Assembly: GCA_964030785.1 (NCBI GenBank)
Contig: OZ034975.1
Location: forward strand, 14,394,142 to 14,458,141
Direction of reading: 5' to 3'
Length of the DNA: 64,000 nt
Source: Siderastrea siderea
Taxonomy: Eukaryota > Cnidaria > Anthozoa > Scleractinia > Rhizangiidae
Below, one piece after another: positions 14,136 to 27,401 of this stretch. The notes beneath the pieces were generated by a model. That model did no database searches. It had not been told where the DNA came from and was given only the letters and a program-made list of their open reading frames with translations. Numbering within the stretch: position 1 is the first letter of the stretch; every line of letters begins with the position of its first letter. A program made the translations under genes and the position numbers.

Positions 14136-15316
14136 AATAAATCACTGAGGCAACGTGAAACAGTTTTAATGTATTTTTGCCTTTATTTTAAACTCCTAAA
14201 TACCTCTGTTAATTTCCCACATATGACCCTTACAATTAACACTTGCACACAACCAGGATGACCACATCCGTAGCTTGGGATTCCTGCGCTGCCAGTTGCA
14301 AGTTTTAACAAAGTTATAAAAAAAAATGTTTCCAATTGTTTGAGAACAATACCTGTAAACTAGTTAGGATAGGTAAACTACTACTTAGTTAAGTTTGCCT
14401 ATAAAAGTTTTAAAATGTTAATCACAATTGCTTTTTCAGATGATGCATTCACCTGCACGGAGAAGACCAAATTTTGATGAATTTCCTCCGTTTAGCAATT
14501 CAAATTTAATCGCAACCACATTATAACTTATACATCAGGTATTTTTCTCTTTAAATATTAAAGATCAACTTATAAAACCTCGACGTTTCGACGTCGTCAT
14601 GACGCCATTATCAAGAGAAAGACAATTATTCTAAGATTGCGAGAAGACCTATTGAAATTTCAAAAAAGTTGAAAAATTATCATAAGGCATTACACAAAGA
14701 CCGTGGCGCGAATAGAGTCGGTTTACACGTATAAAAAAGCATACGCATAAAAAGCATCTCTTTAACGTCTACTCTATACTGCCTTATATCCATTTTTCCC
14801 AAAGGAAAAAGTTATATAAAAGCATTTCAAATTTTTGCTAAAAAACTAGCAGCAAAATTTAGCCCACAAATCTGTTGGTTTTCCGATTTATTGTAATATG
14901 GAAATTTAAAAAAGCACAAACTAGCACATTAGTAAACAAAAGCCTGCCAAAAAAAAGCATTAGGATTCGCGAAGTAGTAGGAATAAAATCTACACCAAAT
15001 GTAACTCTCAGGCTAATAAATTCGTCGAAAATGGTTACCCTTAATGAATCGAGAGTTCACTGTGATATTATCCAAAACATTTTCCCTTTCTCTTTCTTTT
15101 TTTTCTTATATTACTGGTAGCGATAGATCAACTTTACTCACGCCACCCGGAAGAACCAATCACATAACAACCATTACCGGTGGCAATAATGAATTTTATT
15201 TTGTATTACACTGCAAAATTTAAGTGAACACGGCCTATTTTGCGGCGAGAAAGAAAGCGATAAGAAACCTCTGTTTTAACCGAACTGACGTTTTTAGAAA
15301 GACACAATAAGCGAAA
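14136..15316. other. Non-coding AT-rich host DNA with a Penelope-type end motif
   Basis: No gene is recognised. At about 14578-14612 the sequence CTCGACGTTTCGACG followed by a TCATGACG context resembles the hairpin end region commonly found with Penelope-like elements. The 3' part is the upstream flank of the acyltransferase gene. Confidence 0.35.
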
Positions 15317-16966
15317 ATGAATGCAGATTGCTTTAATTCGTCATCCACCTCTTCAGAAGCAGCTCTTGTAGTCTGCGGGGACTTACTTCCATCATTTGCA
15401 CTCGCGTCGACTTTGCAAAGTGAAGACGAAAAGCCGGCAATAATCCAACAAGGGTTGATTGCCTACGTTCCTCCGATTTACAAGCGGTTTAAAGGAGCGA
15501 ATCTGTTAATGGCTATTGCAATAAGCACTGTAATCTACCAGTTGGAGTGCACACTGACTTTTATCGTCTTTTGTCTTGTAATCCCTGCCTTGCTCATTGT
15601 GTTAGCCATTTTGAAACTAGGTAAATATGTAGTGGAGCGTTACATAGCTTACACTCGTAACTGCATTCCTCTTCGTGAAGATGACGCAGTTTGGCAGCAA
15701 GATCGTTCAACGAACCGCCACATAATTCATGCTTTAATGGTCATAGAAGGGGCACCGGACATCGAGAAACTCCGCCAGATTGTTTACGAGCGACTTGTCC
15801 GCGGAAAAGACGAAAAAGGCGAACGAATTTGCCCGAGAATGACACAAGTTATTGAAAAACATTTAGGGCATTTCGTTTGGAAGGAAGACGAAAACTTCAA
15901 CGTCAAAAATCATGTTTTGACCTGGGAAGGCAACTCTCCGAAATCTCTTGAAGACCTGGATGTTGCAATTTCCGAAATATGTTCGACCCCGTTGCCTGAA
16001 TCTCTTTCACCATGGCAATTTCTTGTGGTTCCGATAATCGAAGACGATTGTTTCGGTCTTACACTTCGCGTTCACCATAGCGTTGCAGATGGAGTCGCTT
16101 TAACAAGGGTGTTTGTACGAAATCTTTACGATGTACCACCACTAACCCCAGAACCCAAGAAATTCTCTACAAAGCAGAGGTTCTACATGTGGTGTAAAGC
16201 GTTAGTCGTGGGTCCCTTTATTGTTCTAACAAAGTTCTTTTCGAGAGCCGACGCCTCGAAAATTCACGGCCAGGAACTTTGCGGCAAGAAAGTTGTAGCT
16301 TGGTCCAAGAATGTTGACCTGTCATTAGTGAAACAAGTAAAAAACGTAGCTGGGACAACGGTTAATGATGTAATGGTTTCGTGTCTGGCCGGAGCTTTGC
16401 ACGATTTTCTAAAAGACCGACAAGGAAACGGTGATGTTGCGAAACTCGAAGATATGTGGGCTTCAGTGCCCGTGGACATTCGAGCTTCAGCAAAGTCCGT
16501 CAAACTCAAGAACAAGTTTGCTTTGGTATTCTTACGGTTACCAATCGAGGCAGAAAACGCCGTGGACAGACTTCTAGCGACAAAACAGCGTATGGATGTT
16601 ATTAAGACTTCCGCTGAACCTCTCGTTACCGCGGTAACTGTCCAGATACTTATGATATTACCAGAATGTGTGTCCAAGCCTCTTATAGACTTCTTTTCCA
16701 AGAAGGTGTCTTGTGTCCTCAGCAACGTGCCTGGACCCCAACAGATGCTTTACCTCGGTGGCCAGAAGATTTCCCAGGGAATTTTTTGGGTGCCTCAAAG
16801 AGCGAATATTGGAGTAGGGCTTTCAATATTTAGTTACGGCGGAAGCATTCGAGTCGGAGTCTACTCAGATGAATGTGTTATTCCCAACCCCAGGGAGATA
16901 GTGCGGGGTTTTGAGAAGAATTTTTGGCAACTGGTGAATGAGCTAAATATCAGCAAAAACGAGTAA
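15317..16966 (+). CDS. WS/DGAT-type acyltransferase, single exon (549 aa)
   Basis: Wax ester synthase / diacylglycerol acyltransferases join fatty acyl-CoA to alcohols or diacylglycerol for storage lipid. The catalytic HHxxxDG is present as HHSVADG at residues 253-259. The C-terminal domain carries the family's CVLSNVPGP segment (about 466-474), followed by GVGLSIFSYGG. A membrane stretch lies at about residues 64-95 (IAISTVIYQLECTLTFIVFC...), placing the enzyme at the ER or lipid droplet. The frame has no intron over 549 codons and no break. It is either a natural single-exon gene or an old retrocopy. It is on the opposite strand to most provirus genes and about 2 kb beyond the junction. Confidence 0.85.
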   Translation: MNADCFNSSSTSSEAALVVCGDLLPSFALASTLQSEDEKPAIIQQGLIAYVPPIYKRFKGANLLMAIAISTVIYQLECTLTFIVFCLVIPALLIVLAILKLGKYVVERYIAYTRNCIPLREDDAVWQQDRSTNRHIIHALMVIEGAPDIEKLRQIVYERLVRGKDEKGERICPRMTQVIEKHLGHFVWKEDENFNVKNHVLTWEGNSPKSLEDLDVAISEICSTPLPESLSPWQFLVVPIIEDDCFGLTLRVHHSVADGVALTRVFVRNLYDVPPLTPEPKKFSTKQRFYMWCKALVVGPFIVLTKFFSRADASKIHGQELCGKKVVAWSKNVDLSLVKQVKNVAGTTVNDVMVSCLAGALHDFLKDRQGNGDVAKLEDMWASVPVDIRASAKSVKLKNKFALVFLRLPIEAENAVDRLLATKQRMDVIKTSAEPLVTAVTVQILMILPECVSKPLIDFFSKKVSCVLSNVPGPQQMLYLGGQKISQGIFWVPQRANIGVGLSIFSYGGSIRVGVYSDECVIPNPREIVRGFEKNFWQLVNELNISKNE

Positions 16967-18818
16967 ATACAACAGCCGATGTCTTCAAGGCTAGAAAGGA
17001 CTTCTTATGCGTGTTAGACTAGTCAGTGACTAGTATATCATTTAAATAATGGTTTCTATTTTGTTATTAAGGAAATGTAATGCATACAGAATGTTTTTAT
17101 TTATTCTCAAAAATTCAGAGAGAACCGGAAATAAATTTTGGTTTCCGCACCTGTCTAAAAAATTGCTTTTTGATGAGCAGTGCTATCCTGGTACTATTAA
17201 AAATATGAAGTATGTTTATAAACCTTTGAAGTTCTAGTCAATTCCAAGGCAACTAACTAGTTAAAAAAAAATACTCACATAAAACCAGTACCAGGTTTCC
17301 GGTGATGCTTATACTAAGACTTTTGGACAAACAAGGTTTAGGGGTAAATTTGAATTGCTGAATTAAAACGGGAGTTAACTTTGAAAAGCAGGACTGCGAT
17401 CCTTAAAAATTATGAGACCAGTTAAACGTAACATTACCAAGGCTGCTGTAAACAGATCTATTAGCCGTTTATCTTTGAAAATTATTGCGAATCCTGGATC
17501 ACTGAGTAGGAGTCACGCCAGCAGGCCGGGGCCGTTATGGCCTCCTGTCTCCGGAGAGGCCGTAGAATAAAAGGATTCCAACCCAAGGTGGAATGACGTG
17601 GATTTTATAAATTAAACTTAAGATTGAAAATAACTTGGTTTGTCCCGTCACTTAAATTTGGGAGTTAGATCTCTCGCCTGTCTGTGTTTCATGTCGTTTT
17701 CGTTACTGCGCATACGCGCAGCGCAGCTTGTGATGATCGGAGAACTAGCGCCTTCTAAATAAATTAGCCTGCATCGAAAATCCCGTTCTTCGGTCTTTTT
17801 TTGCTCTGATACCCCCACGGAAACGCTTGGTATTTTTGCAATGTTTATGCCTATGGGGGAAAAGCAGATCTTAGCAAGAGCTGTTGGAATTCAAAAGCGA
17901 CGGGGAAAAGAGAAACCTGGGGTAACCGTTTTTTTTTCAGCGACAATTGCGCTTAAATTTGAAAGGAAACGCGGTACATTATCATTTTGGAACAACGGTT
18001 GCTTATTGAAGAATACGTGCTCCATAACTTGCTTTTCTTTTTGTGCCACAGTTTTGGACAAAGCACTAGCACGACATATAGGGCGCTTCTTATTCGACCA
18101 AAAAAAACTCCAGTTTGAAATCTCCAAAATTTCACGTGGCAAATGGAACAGTAAATCCGGAAATTTTCTGTTGGCTACACCAGCCCGGTTAGACCGAACC
18201 TTTCCATTCAGTTTCGGATGAAAATTTCCTGAATTTACGGCAGAGAGGTACTAGAAACCGACTTTTTGTGAATGGAACAGTATTTTCCGGAACTTAAGGA
18301 CAACCTCACGAGGTATAGATGTACCCAAGATTCCGCAAAATTTCCGTTCCATTCGCCTCCCCACCGGGGATGTTTGCTGAATGGAAAGCGCCCATAGCAT
18401 CCAATTTTCATAAACGCAAAAAGCAGGGCTATTGGCTAAAAAAGGATACTGGGAATTTAGTGATACAGATAACCCGTGGATATGAAAAGGCGTGCGTTCT
18501 TGGCATTCAAACATTGCACAAGAAGCCGCATAGAAATGGCGCGCTTCTATACAGAAAAGTTGGTTTGGTGATATAGGTTAGGGACATTTCTAATGATCCA
18601 CATTATAAAAGGCCTGTGTGCTGTCATTTCTACCAAATTTTGCTACCCATCACAATAATTAAATTGTCAAGTCGCTATCCATTTCACCTCAGTTCTACTC
18701 ATGTCCGCGACTCTTGATGAAAAGACAATTTTCTCAACCCTACTCCTTTCGGGGACAGAACCACCCCGTATCGTCTACCATTGGAAGTAGCATCTCGGGT
18801 GGAGAGTGCAGCAAAAAC
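16967..18818. other. Intergenic host DNA with a dispersed repeat fragment
   Basis: No gene is recognised. About 17841-17990 (GGGGAAAAGCAGATCTTAGC, then GGGGTAACCGTTTTTTTTTC) is a copy of the repeat seen again at 42.48-42.72 kb. The rest looks unique and non-coding. Confidence 0.4.
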
Positions 18819-19230
18819 CAATAGGCCTTTGCATAACTGTGTCACGTGACCTTGTCAATCATAAAAAAATGGTAATAGTACGAAATAGATATCAGAAATG
18901 GAAAGAGCATGATGAAATTAGTAAGATTTTCAATTTTGAGGTTACTGACGTTAAAGTGCGACATTTAACAGTTATTTTAATGTTCAAAAAATTACCTTGA
19001 CTTATAGGGAAAAAAGCTGTTGGGTGGCAAGCTTTGCCATCCACATACAAATCTTTTATATTTTTCAAACTTTCAAATTGTCCTAAAATCTTGCACTTAA
19101 ACGTTAGTGGCCTCAAAATTGGAAATCTTGCTAATTTCATGACGCCCTTTCCATTTCAGCCATCTATTTCGAGCCACGACTAGTTATTATGATTGACAAG
19201 GTCACATGACACGGTTATGCAAAGAACCTA
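18819..19230. mobile_element. Miniature inverted-repeat element (~410 bp)
   Basis: The ends mirror each other: AATAGG..CTTTGCATAAC.GTGTCA near 18820 and TGACAC.GTTATGCAAAG..CCTATT near 19230, extending inward through GTGACCTTGTCAATCATAA. It has no coding capacity. Confidence 0.65.
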
Positions 19231-20087
19231 TTCTCTGTAAATCTTATTAGACTTCCTCTAAGTCGCTCGTTCTGAAAAAGCGCGCGCGGTCCACTCGCGT
19301 GAATCAAAATGCCAGCTAGATGGTTCTGCCTCACTGATTTGTATCGCTCGCAACATAAACAACATTTCGCGCGCGTGAAGAAAATTACCGCGCGCTATAC
19401 ACGAAGGCACGCAACAACAGTAATGATTGTCTTCGTCCTTACGAATTAAATAGAGAGATGGAGAGATAAATAACTTTATCTAAAGGAGAAGTAACACAAA
19501 CATTTTGAGATCAAAAGTGTTTTACAATCAATAGCTATTTTTTCTTTAATTATTTTTGCCAGGTAAAAAGTACATAATTATTTACAGACGTGTTTTTTTT
19601 CCCAGCAACGCATGTTCAAGTTAAAAGTAAAAGTTTATCTTTAGCCAACAGAGCTACTTGAATATCTAAATCAAAGTTTGCATCTTTACATTAGGGCAAT
19701 CTTAAGAAACGTTGAAAGAATTACAAAAAGCAGTATAATAGCAAAGCACGTGACTCCTCAAAAAAAAAAACATGTTTGAGTTGGGTAACTGTTTCCAAAG
19801 AATTTAGTGTTTTGCCTAAAAGGAAAAAGGAACTTGTGATGTAGCAAAACGAGAAAATGTCCTCTAGGTTAAAATTGACTACCTTCAGTTTCTGCAGTCC
19901 ACTGTTTACAATTCTGAATTATAAAACTAATAAGACTAAATATAATTTTTAATAACATTTTTTTCTAAACAGCTTGACCTATATAACTAAAATTAAAGCT
20001 CTGTTAAAACTTGAAAGCAGTTTTAAACTATTTACAAAGAGATTAAGAATAATATGCACCGTATTAATAAACAAAATGAATACTTTT
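19231..20087. other. Non-coding AT-rich intergenic DNA
   Basis: It includes GCGCGCG-rich patches at about 19280-19395 and otherwise low-complexity AT. It lies downstream of the cyclin gene 3' end, and no ORF or RNA is recognised. Confidence 0.4.
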
Positions 20088-23000
20088 CTAAATTTGAATG
20101 GTCAATGTGTCCAGGGCGGGAATCTCAGCGACTTCGTGAAACACTTTATGTGAGTATTTGTTTCTTACTGTCATTAGATTCTTGTTTGGGGGTGCAGCAT
20201 TCATTGTGTTAAGCTGCAACACACAGTCCCTGAGCTGGTCTTTTGTGTAACCTGCGTAGTGTACTAAAGTGGGCGTCCATTCACTGCCGTTCTTCATCAA
20301 TAATGCAAGGTATAGGCATGATGCAGCCATGTATGAGGCTTTGTAGGTGAGGAAACGACTCTCAAGAAGAGAAGATTCCAGTAGGAAGCGTGCCAGTGTG
20401 AGGGTTTCAATGCTCGCAAAGGCAGCCTTGAAACATGAAAAAGAAAAAATGTCATTCAAAACCTTGTAACTACCACAGGAAGCCCAAGCACTTATATATG
20501 AGAATTTGTAAGAAAAATTGAGAAAAAAAAAACATTCGAAATTCACAACACCAAAACAGGTGACACATTCTGATGACTGTGCAATTTAACCAGGAATTTA
20601 AGTACTAAAAATGCTTATAATCTCTCACCTTTGCATATCTCCTAAGGTATCGGTACGGGATTGGAATGTTGAGGTCGAATCCAAGGCTGCGGATGATTCT
20701 GCCTTCCATGGCAATGAACTGATGTTGCTGGTATGCGTCATCACAGATGTAAATGAAGTCGTCCATGCAGGGTGGATGCCTCTCCTAGTGTTGGCAAGAA
20801 AAAATTTAACTGAACTGACACCTATTTCCAATAATGTTGCCATACAAAACAGAGGAGGGGTATGAGCAATTCTGGGTAATTGTTTAAATTAGGCATGCAA
20901 ACTCCATTCTAAGATTTTATTAACTGGTTCACCTGACACATGCACTAAATAAATGTGCCACGACCATTTTTTTTTCTTTTTATGTCAGATTTATCCAAAT
21001 TCACTTCAATTTACAGGCCTTCAGACTAGAAAGATCCTGTTAAAGCAAAGGCAGAAACACTGGACCAGTCCTTTCAAGTTAGACCAGAAACAGATGGGAA
21101 CTTACTACAATTTTCAGTTGACGAGAGAACTTTGGTCACAAAGTTTAATTCAAGATACCTTGTTGTCAAGGGCAACTTGCTCCGTTTCCAAGGGAGACTG
21201 CATGAATCGCTCATATCTGACAATTTCACATGCACTTTATCACTGGATGATGTAGTTTCCCTTGGAAACAGAGCAAGTTTCCCTTGACAACGTGGTAACT
21301 TAAATGTCAAAACTTTGTCACCAAACTTCCCCTGTGCCTCTTTCAACTGAAATCGTAGTATTAGACTATCATTAAAGGAAATTCCTGCGACAGTAATTTA
21401 TGTGTCAATCAAACCACAGGGCAAACAACAGCTTGTCAACTCTTATTCTTGTTTGAGCTACAAGATTGGGAGAAATTGAACAGTGAAGGAATGAAGTTAA
21501 AACTACCAAATAAAATTGAATATTTTACCTCAATCTTAGAGGAGATGAGAAGAGTTGTTGCACCAACAAGTTGAAGCTCATCTCTTTTAATTGAGTTTCT
21601 CTCAAGAAAATGGTCCAGGAGCTTAACACCCAGATAAAGGGTCTCATGGTACAGCTCAAAACACTCTTGAACCTCCACCAACCAGTCAACTAAAATGCCA
21701 CGCATCTGTGGAGTTACATCAGTTTGTGTCTCCATGTAATTTGAAAGAGGAAACAGTTCCTAAAGTTGCAAAAATTGAGATACATGTAATATCAGACTAG
21801 AAAATATCAACCTACTATAATATAATGTATTGAGGGCTAATTTAGATGGTGTGACTTCTGGTTACAACTCTCGCATGCGACTTTTGTAGTGTGCACTGCT
21901 TTCATCATTGAAAAATATCCATAACCAACTCACAGAATTTGCCAATGCTTGAACTGGTTATGATTGTCATAAGGTTCTGAAATGTTTTAAAAACCTACGA
22001 TGTTTTTATAAAATTAATGACATGCGTGACAATCATGAAAAAGTTGTAGCTTTGATTTACACCAAACAACAAGTTGTAGCAGTGGCTGTTATTCGCCAGC
22101 ATCATACAACAAAGATGCATGGTCTAAACCAGCCCTTATGTTCACTCACTTTGATTGAGTGTGAGCCATGCCTTTACTTAAGGTGGCTCGAAAGGGTTTT
22201 TAAATGTTATAAACCTTTTGAAACGAGGAAAGATTACAAGGAAGTATTTCTGAGCATGTAGGCAATCTATGAATGAATATCTTAACAAATCTTTTGTTGG
22301 GCAATACTTTAAGGCTAGTTGTGATGTCATATCCATTTCCATGACAACCCTAAAAGCCCATAAAAAGAACCCCCCCGAATTTCAGTTTTCGTCAATTATC
22401 AGAAAAACTAAGTCGGTGACCTCCCTTTTTATTGCATTTTTTAGAAAGCTCCTTAAAGTCTAACTTCTCTGACGTTATGGCAAAAAGTCATTCAGTACAA
22501 CTTGAGTTATATTGAAAAAGCCATTTTATGAATTAAAAAAATTCCACTAAATAACTTTCTTCCAAAAGCTTCTATTTGAATTGGCACACTTAGTATTAAA
22601 TGCATGCAAAAAATCAGGATGGGTCACCGAGCAAAATTTTGAGATAAAAACAAATGTTTCGTGCAAGTTTTTTTTCCGGTTTTCGCGATTTTACGCACCA
22701 TTTAACTTCCGGTATTTTGCGTGCACGGCTTATTAATAGAAATTTGGATTCACTCAGCTGATGCATGCGTTCTTCTTATATGTCGTGTGTAGGCTACCCG
22801 TGCACGTGGCTAAAAACCCTTTCAAACCTCCTTAACTGTAATAACAGTAGTGCAAAACACTTGCTAATGGATATTCCCACAAAAGTTTGCTATTCCGTCA
22901 AACTAACTTGAAAGGTATTCCCATTTGGAACTGATTGACAATTTTTCAAATTAGGAATACTGTTGTGTCCAGGCTGTTATCTCATATTTTCTTAAGTGGC

Positions 23001-26000
23001 CAGGAGTTTCTTTAATTAATTTACTGTCGTCAAAGATCAACAAAAAATGATGAAGGCAAATACAGATAAAAGTTATGTTTAAAAGATACAATTGTTCCAT
23101 TGAAATTCTTGTGGCAAATTTGATTACTGGATCCCCTCGATTTAAATTAAATTTGATGACCTGCACTCACTTCAATTCCTGGAATCCTTTACTTTCTGTA
23201 TTTTATTCCCCAGACTACTTGATCTGTCAATCCACATATAGGTGATACAAGTTTTAACCTTTTTATCCAATTCATTTGTAAATGTGGTGGCATTTAGCAA
23301 TATAACATGCAGCCCTGTCAAAATTAATGATTTTAGTAGCAGGCAACATTTAACAGAAAAAGTAAGTAGTAAGGACTGGATCTTTCTGTCTGCCCAGAGG
23401 TTCCTCAGGAACTCCAGTGTGTTCAAGCAAGCGGCAAATGATTGCCTCACTCATGGCAAAATTGGGAGCTGCCAGGACATTTTGACAGGGCTGAACATGG
23501 AAATACGGCAAGAGAAATTTTGATATTTTTGCAGGACAATTTGTCAGTATTTGTATTTTATTAATGATGTGGTAATCAATTAATGTGCCATAATAAACAG
23601 CAAATGATTTACAGTTAATTGAACTAACTCTTTTGCAGAGAGTTTCCTTCTAGGGACATTTTGCCATCCACTATGGGGTCTTATTTTGAAGGGGTATTAT
23701 GTCTGATTTAGGGAATGTTTCCTCGGGGCCTTCTGGCCAGATAAAGTGCACCTGTAAGTATCATCAGCAAAAGCTGTGTCCTTATTAAATTAACATACCT
23801 CTCTTCTCTTCATGTTAACAAAGATCTCATGTGCATAATCAGAGACAGTTACAGGATCTGATGTGTCTGCATCAATGTCAATCACTCCATCATCTGACGA
23901 GTCTTTAACCTGTAAAAAGTTTTAATTAAAAAAAAATGTAAATAATTATATTACAAGCCCAAAATCTCACTCAAAAGTGCATTTCTGTGTGAAATATATA
24001 TAATTAACACCTAATAAGGCTGCATGCATACTGTCCAATTTGGGAAATAATTAGATCAAAAAATTCCTCTGAGTGGCATTTTAAGGCTATGGCCTTGTCC
24101 AATTTCATATTAAAAGTTATTAATTCCCCTTTCAAAGAATGTAACAATACAGTAGAGTTCAAGAGTCTTTTGATGGCCATTCAGTGACTGTTTACACCGC
24201 AACCAACATTATTTTTTTTAATTCCCATCACTTGTTTCATTTCACAATGTATTGAAACAGAATGAGAAATTAGGCATTGATAGAGCTTAATTGTTACCTT
24301 TTCCTTCTCTTGTTCCTGTTTTGAATCTTCTTTGACATTCCCATCTTGTGAGTTAAAACTAAAAAACACCAAACATAATGTTAACCAGAGAATAAAATAT
24401 TACAGTAACATTTTTCACCAGGGCTGTCATTAGGGGCCATAACCGTAGCAAGTGTTACGGCTGAGTATGTTTGATAGAACCTCAATGTTACGGGTGATCT
24501 TAGCCCCTTGTTATTGTATTTTACTAATAAAGCAACACGTTTGGTAACAGCTGTGACTCCAAACTTAATGACAGCGCTGTTTCACAGCCCAAGAGAATGC
24601 TTCCTGCTTCAATGTAGTGATCTGTGAAGTACCCAGAGTTGTTATTATTGTCAAGGTCCCAACAATATATAATCTGCAGAAGGTGTATTATGAATTATGG
24701 ACCTTTATGAGAAGCCAAGTACCCACTTGGGTTTTAAGCCCATCACTACTTGTTCAAACATTCAAGTGACGAGAATAGAGAAAGCGATTACCAAGAATGA
24801 AATGTCTTGATATTTAGACAAATTCTCCTTACTAATTCCATAAGAAATGTTCAAATGGAGAACAGTAAGGAGAAAATGTATTTTCATATCAGGGATTAAT
24901 GTATTCTTCCTACATAGCCTTTGAACAGCTCCTTACTGAGGAAAAGGGGGTGGGGGGGGAGGGGGGGAGAAAAATCACTGAGCAGAGTGAGCTGAGTTCC
25001 TCCTCAAGTCTTGCATTGCTTGCTCCGCTTGCTGAATTTCCTTACACCATCTCCCACTAAGGAACTGTTCATAGTTGTCAACTATACATCTTGAGGGTGG
25101 TTTCCATATGATTACTACGATTGCTCGTAAAAACGTTCAGCATTCATTGTGATTATGTGGAAACCACTTTTTGGCAATCTTTACAATCACAGCAATCATG
25201 TGGAAATATGATATATGTGGAAACTGCTCAGCGACCAAAGTCGCAACGACTACTCAACTGTTTTGGTAGGGATCGTAGCGATCATATGGAAACCAGCCTT
25301 TACTAGTGGTAACCTAATCGCCAAATTAGTTATTTATAGAACCGTTAAAAGCTCAGGATCTGAAGTGCAAAATGTGGTACATGTCACTTTTGAGGAAATT
25401 AAAAGTACCTTGAGGATCCTTCCAAGCTTGCAATTGCAGAATCACTGCCAGACTGAGGTGCGGATGCCACAAGGCTGTCTCCTGAGTTGCTGTAATTCAC
25501 AATCAAATAACAAATAGTAAGTCATTTGACACTGCTTCGCCTTCCTCCTTTATTCTATGAGTATTGGTCCCGGGATTGGTCCAATTTGAACCGGAGGTCC
25601 AAGAAGAATAGTTGGAAGAAATAAAGTCTAGTTTGATATGGCTTTCGTTACTTTTAGGGGACTCGCGCTATATAGAGAAAAAATTGTCTGAATGCACACG
25701 CAAAAATGACGAATTTAATTCACTCGCAAAAATGACGAATTCAATTAATTGTACAAAGTTTAGAAATAACTAAACTCAACAATAACAAAGCTAACCGTCG
25801 TAGAATCAGTGCTTAACCCTAAACAGAAGTATAGATGAGTTCTTAGGCCTGATCACTATCGATCAGTGCTTAACCCTAAATACTGCAGATGAGTGTTTAA
25901 CCGTTTTCATTTTGTTTTCATTTGTTTTTCTCGCTAATAAACGCTCGTCATCAAATTTGTCACTCGTCATTTTTGCGCGTGCATTCAAACAGTTTTTCAC

Positions 26001-26869
26001 TGGTTTTTTTCCTAGGTAGCGCGAGTCCCCTAAAAGTAACGATAGGCAAACCAGACATCTCCGTGCAAAAATCATCGGTGAGTAGCTAAGAATGCAGCTT
26101 TTCCAACAGAAAAACCTGTGTGGAGATATTTATAAAGACTAAAGCAACCTTACCTGTAGAATTGAGCCACAAAACTTCGTAAAATGTAGCGACTGTGAAA
26201 TATACAAACCTTGTAGATTGCAGCGAGTCTTGAGAACTCGCCGAAGATTCCTCAAGTGAATCTTGCGAACTCAAAATTTCACCAGAAGGAGAATTGTCTT
26301 CCACTTCGATAGTTGTTGGCTTCTTCGCAGGAGACTCTTTCTCTTTGCTCCTTCGCTGTCTCGGTTTTGCCGTCGCGGCGACCTTCGCCTTGCTCTGTCG
26401 CTGCGACTCTTTTCGGGTCACGCCGCTTTTCGCTTGCTTCTTCTTTATACCTTTGTCTCCTTGCTGGCCAAAAGTTGCCTAGAAGACAAAGAAAATAAAC
26501 GTCTATAGGATAGAAGAAATAAAAGAGTGTTGCAATCTATATTTTACTGAGGAAATTTGAACTTACATTTGTGATGTCCCCAAAGGCCGACCGCTTTCGT
26601 GAAGGTGCGTTGTCGGGAGAACCTTCGGCCGAACGTTTTGCATTCTCAACGGTTTTCACAGCTATCTGTACAAGAACTCCATTTTCATCCGAAGCGTTAT
26701 CCTGTTAAAGAGGAACAACATCCCAAGTTTCGCTAGGCTTGTTTGAAGTAGAACGCAAACAGAATACACTTTCGAGCATTGAAAACGCGATCGAACACAT
26801 GGGCAGACTGACCTTTGATTCTTTATAAAATACTGAGGTATATGGTGCTCTTGAACGTGTCTTGACCAT
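20088..26869 (-). CDS. ccnb3: Cyclin B3-like gene, nine exons, predicted 479 aa
   Basis: Coding exons, 5' to 3': 26869-26813, 26701-26567, 26478-26210, 25489-25409, 24358-24298, 23909-23799, 21759-21529, 20784-20629, 20426-20088. All junctions are GT/AG and all phases agree. The N-terminus starts MVKTRSR. RKRSAFGDITN is the destruction-box region with the Phe typical of cyclin B3, followed by Lys- and Ser-rich linkers. The cyclin N fold includes MRGILVDWLVEVQE and LYLGVKLLDHFL; the C fold includes ETLTLARFLLESSLLE and ASYMAASCLYLA, ending ALDTLTIQI. Cyclin B3 drives CDK activity in mitosis or meiosis. CCAAT boxes upstream (about 27033 and 27053) suit cell-cycle control. Introns hold miniature transposons. 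Confidence 0.88.
21125..21330. repeat. Inverted repeat in cyclin intron
   Basis: GTTGTCAAGGGCAACTTGC at about 21163 is mirrored by AAGTTTCCCTTGACAAC ending about 21292, with flanking ACTTTGGTCACAAAG mirrored near 21320. It is probably a small DNA transposon relic. Confidence 0.6.
25094..25299. mobile_element. Miniature inverted-repeat element in cyclin intron (~205 bp)
   Basis: GGTGGTTTCCATATGAT.ACTACGAT at the left end is mirrored by ATCGTAGCGATCATATGGAAACCAGCC at the right. The interior has further copies of the TGTGGAAAC motif. It is non-coding. Confidence 0.65.
25647..26040. mobile_element. Miniature inverted-repeat element in cyclin intron (394 bp)
   Basis: Near-perfect terminal repeats: GTTACTTTTAGGGGACTCGC at 25647 and its complement ending 26040. 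Inside, paired GCAAAAATGACGA sequences are also inverted. It lies in the intron between exons 3 and 4 of the cyclin gene. Confidence 0.75.
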
Positions 26870-27401
26870 TATAAGTTGAAAAATAACTAAATTTCCGTTC
26901 AAAAATCTCTTGAATTGTTGTCAAACGTCTGCTTTTCGATCAAATGTTCGACGATCTCTGTCCGTGTTCTCTTGCCTTCTGGTGTGCAAACGATTTGGAT
27001 TTTGCGGGTTTAAACCATGCGATATTTGATTGGCTTAAAAATTATGTATTAACCAATCAGAACGCAGAAAGCCTATCTGCGATACGTTTCCACAGAAACG
27101 AAAGCCTCGCTTTCAAAATGCAAGACGGACGCGGTAATTATTTCAATTTACACATTGGGGCACTGAGGGGTAGTTTTTTCTTCGACGGATCGGGGTAACA
27201 GTAAATTTTTTACTTGCTTCTTTACTTGTGGATAACCTTGAACCCAGAGTCCTCAGGCTTCTCCATGACAACAGATTTTGGGCTTGTTGTAGCCGGAGTA
27301 GAACTTGCGAAGCTTGAAGCTGAAGAAATGTTTTTTAAAAAGTATCGAGGCCCAGTCCTCGGGCTTCTTGGATATAAATGTAAAAAAGTTGATTATTTTA
27401 T

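Noticed and set aside
16264..16725. Minus-strand ORF of 153 codons
   Set aside because: Antisense of the intact acyltransferase gene.
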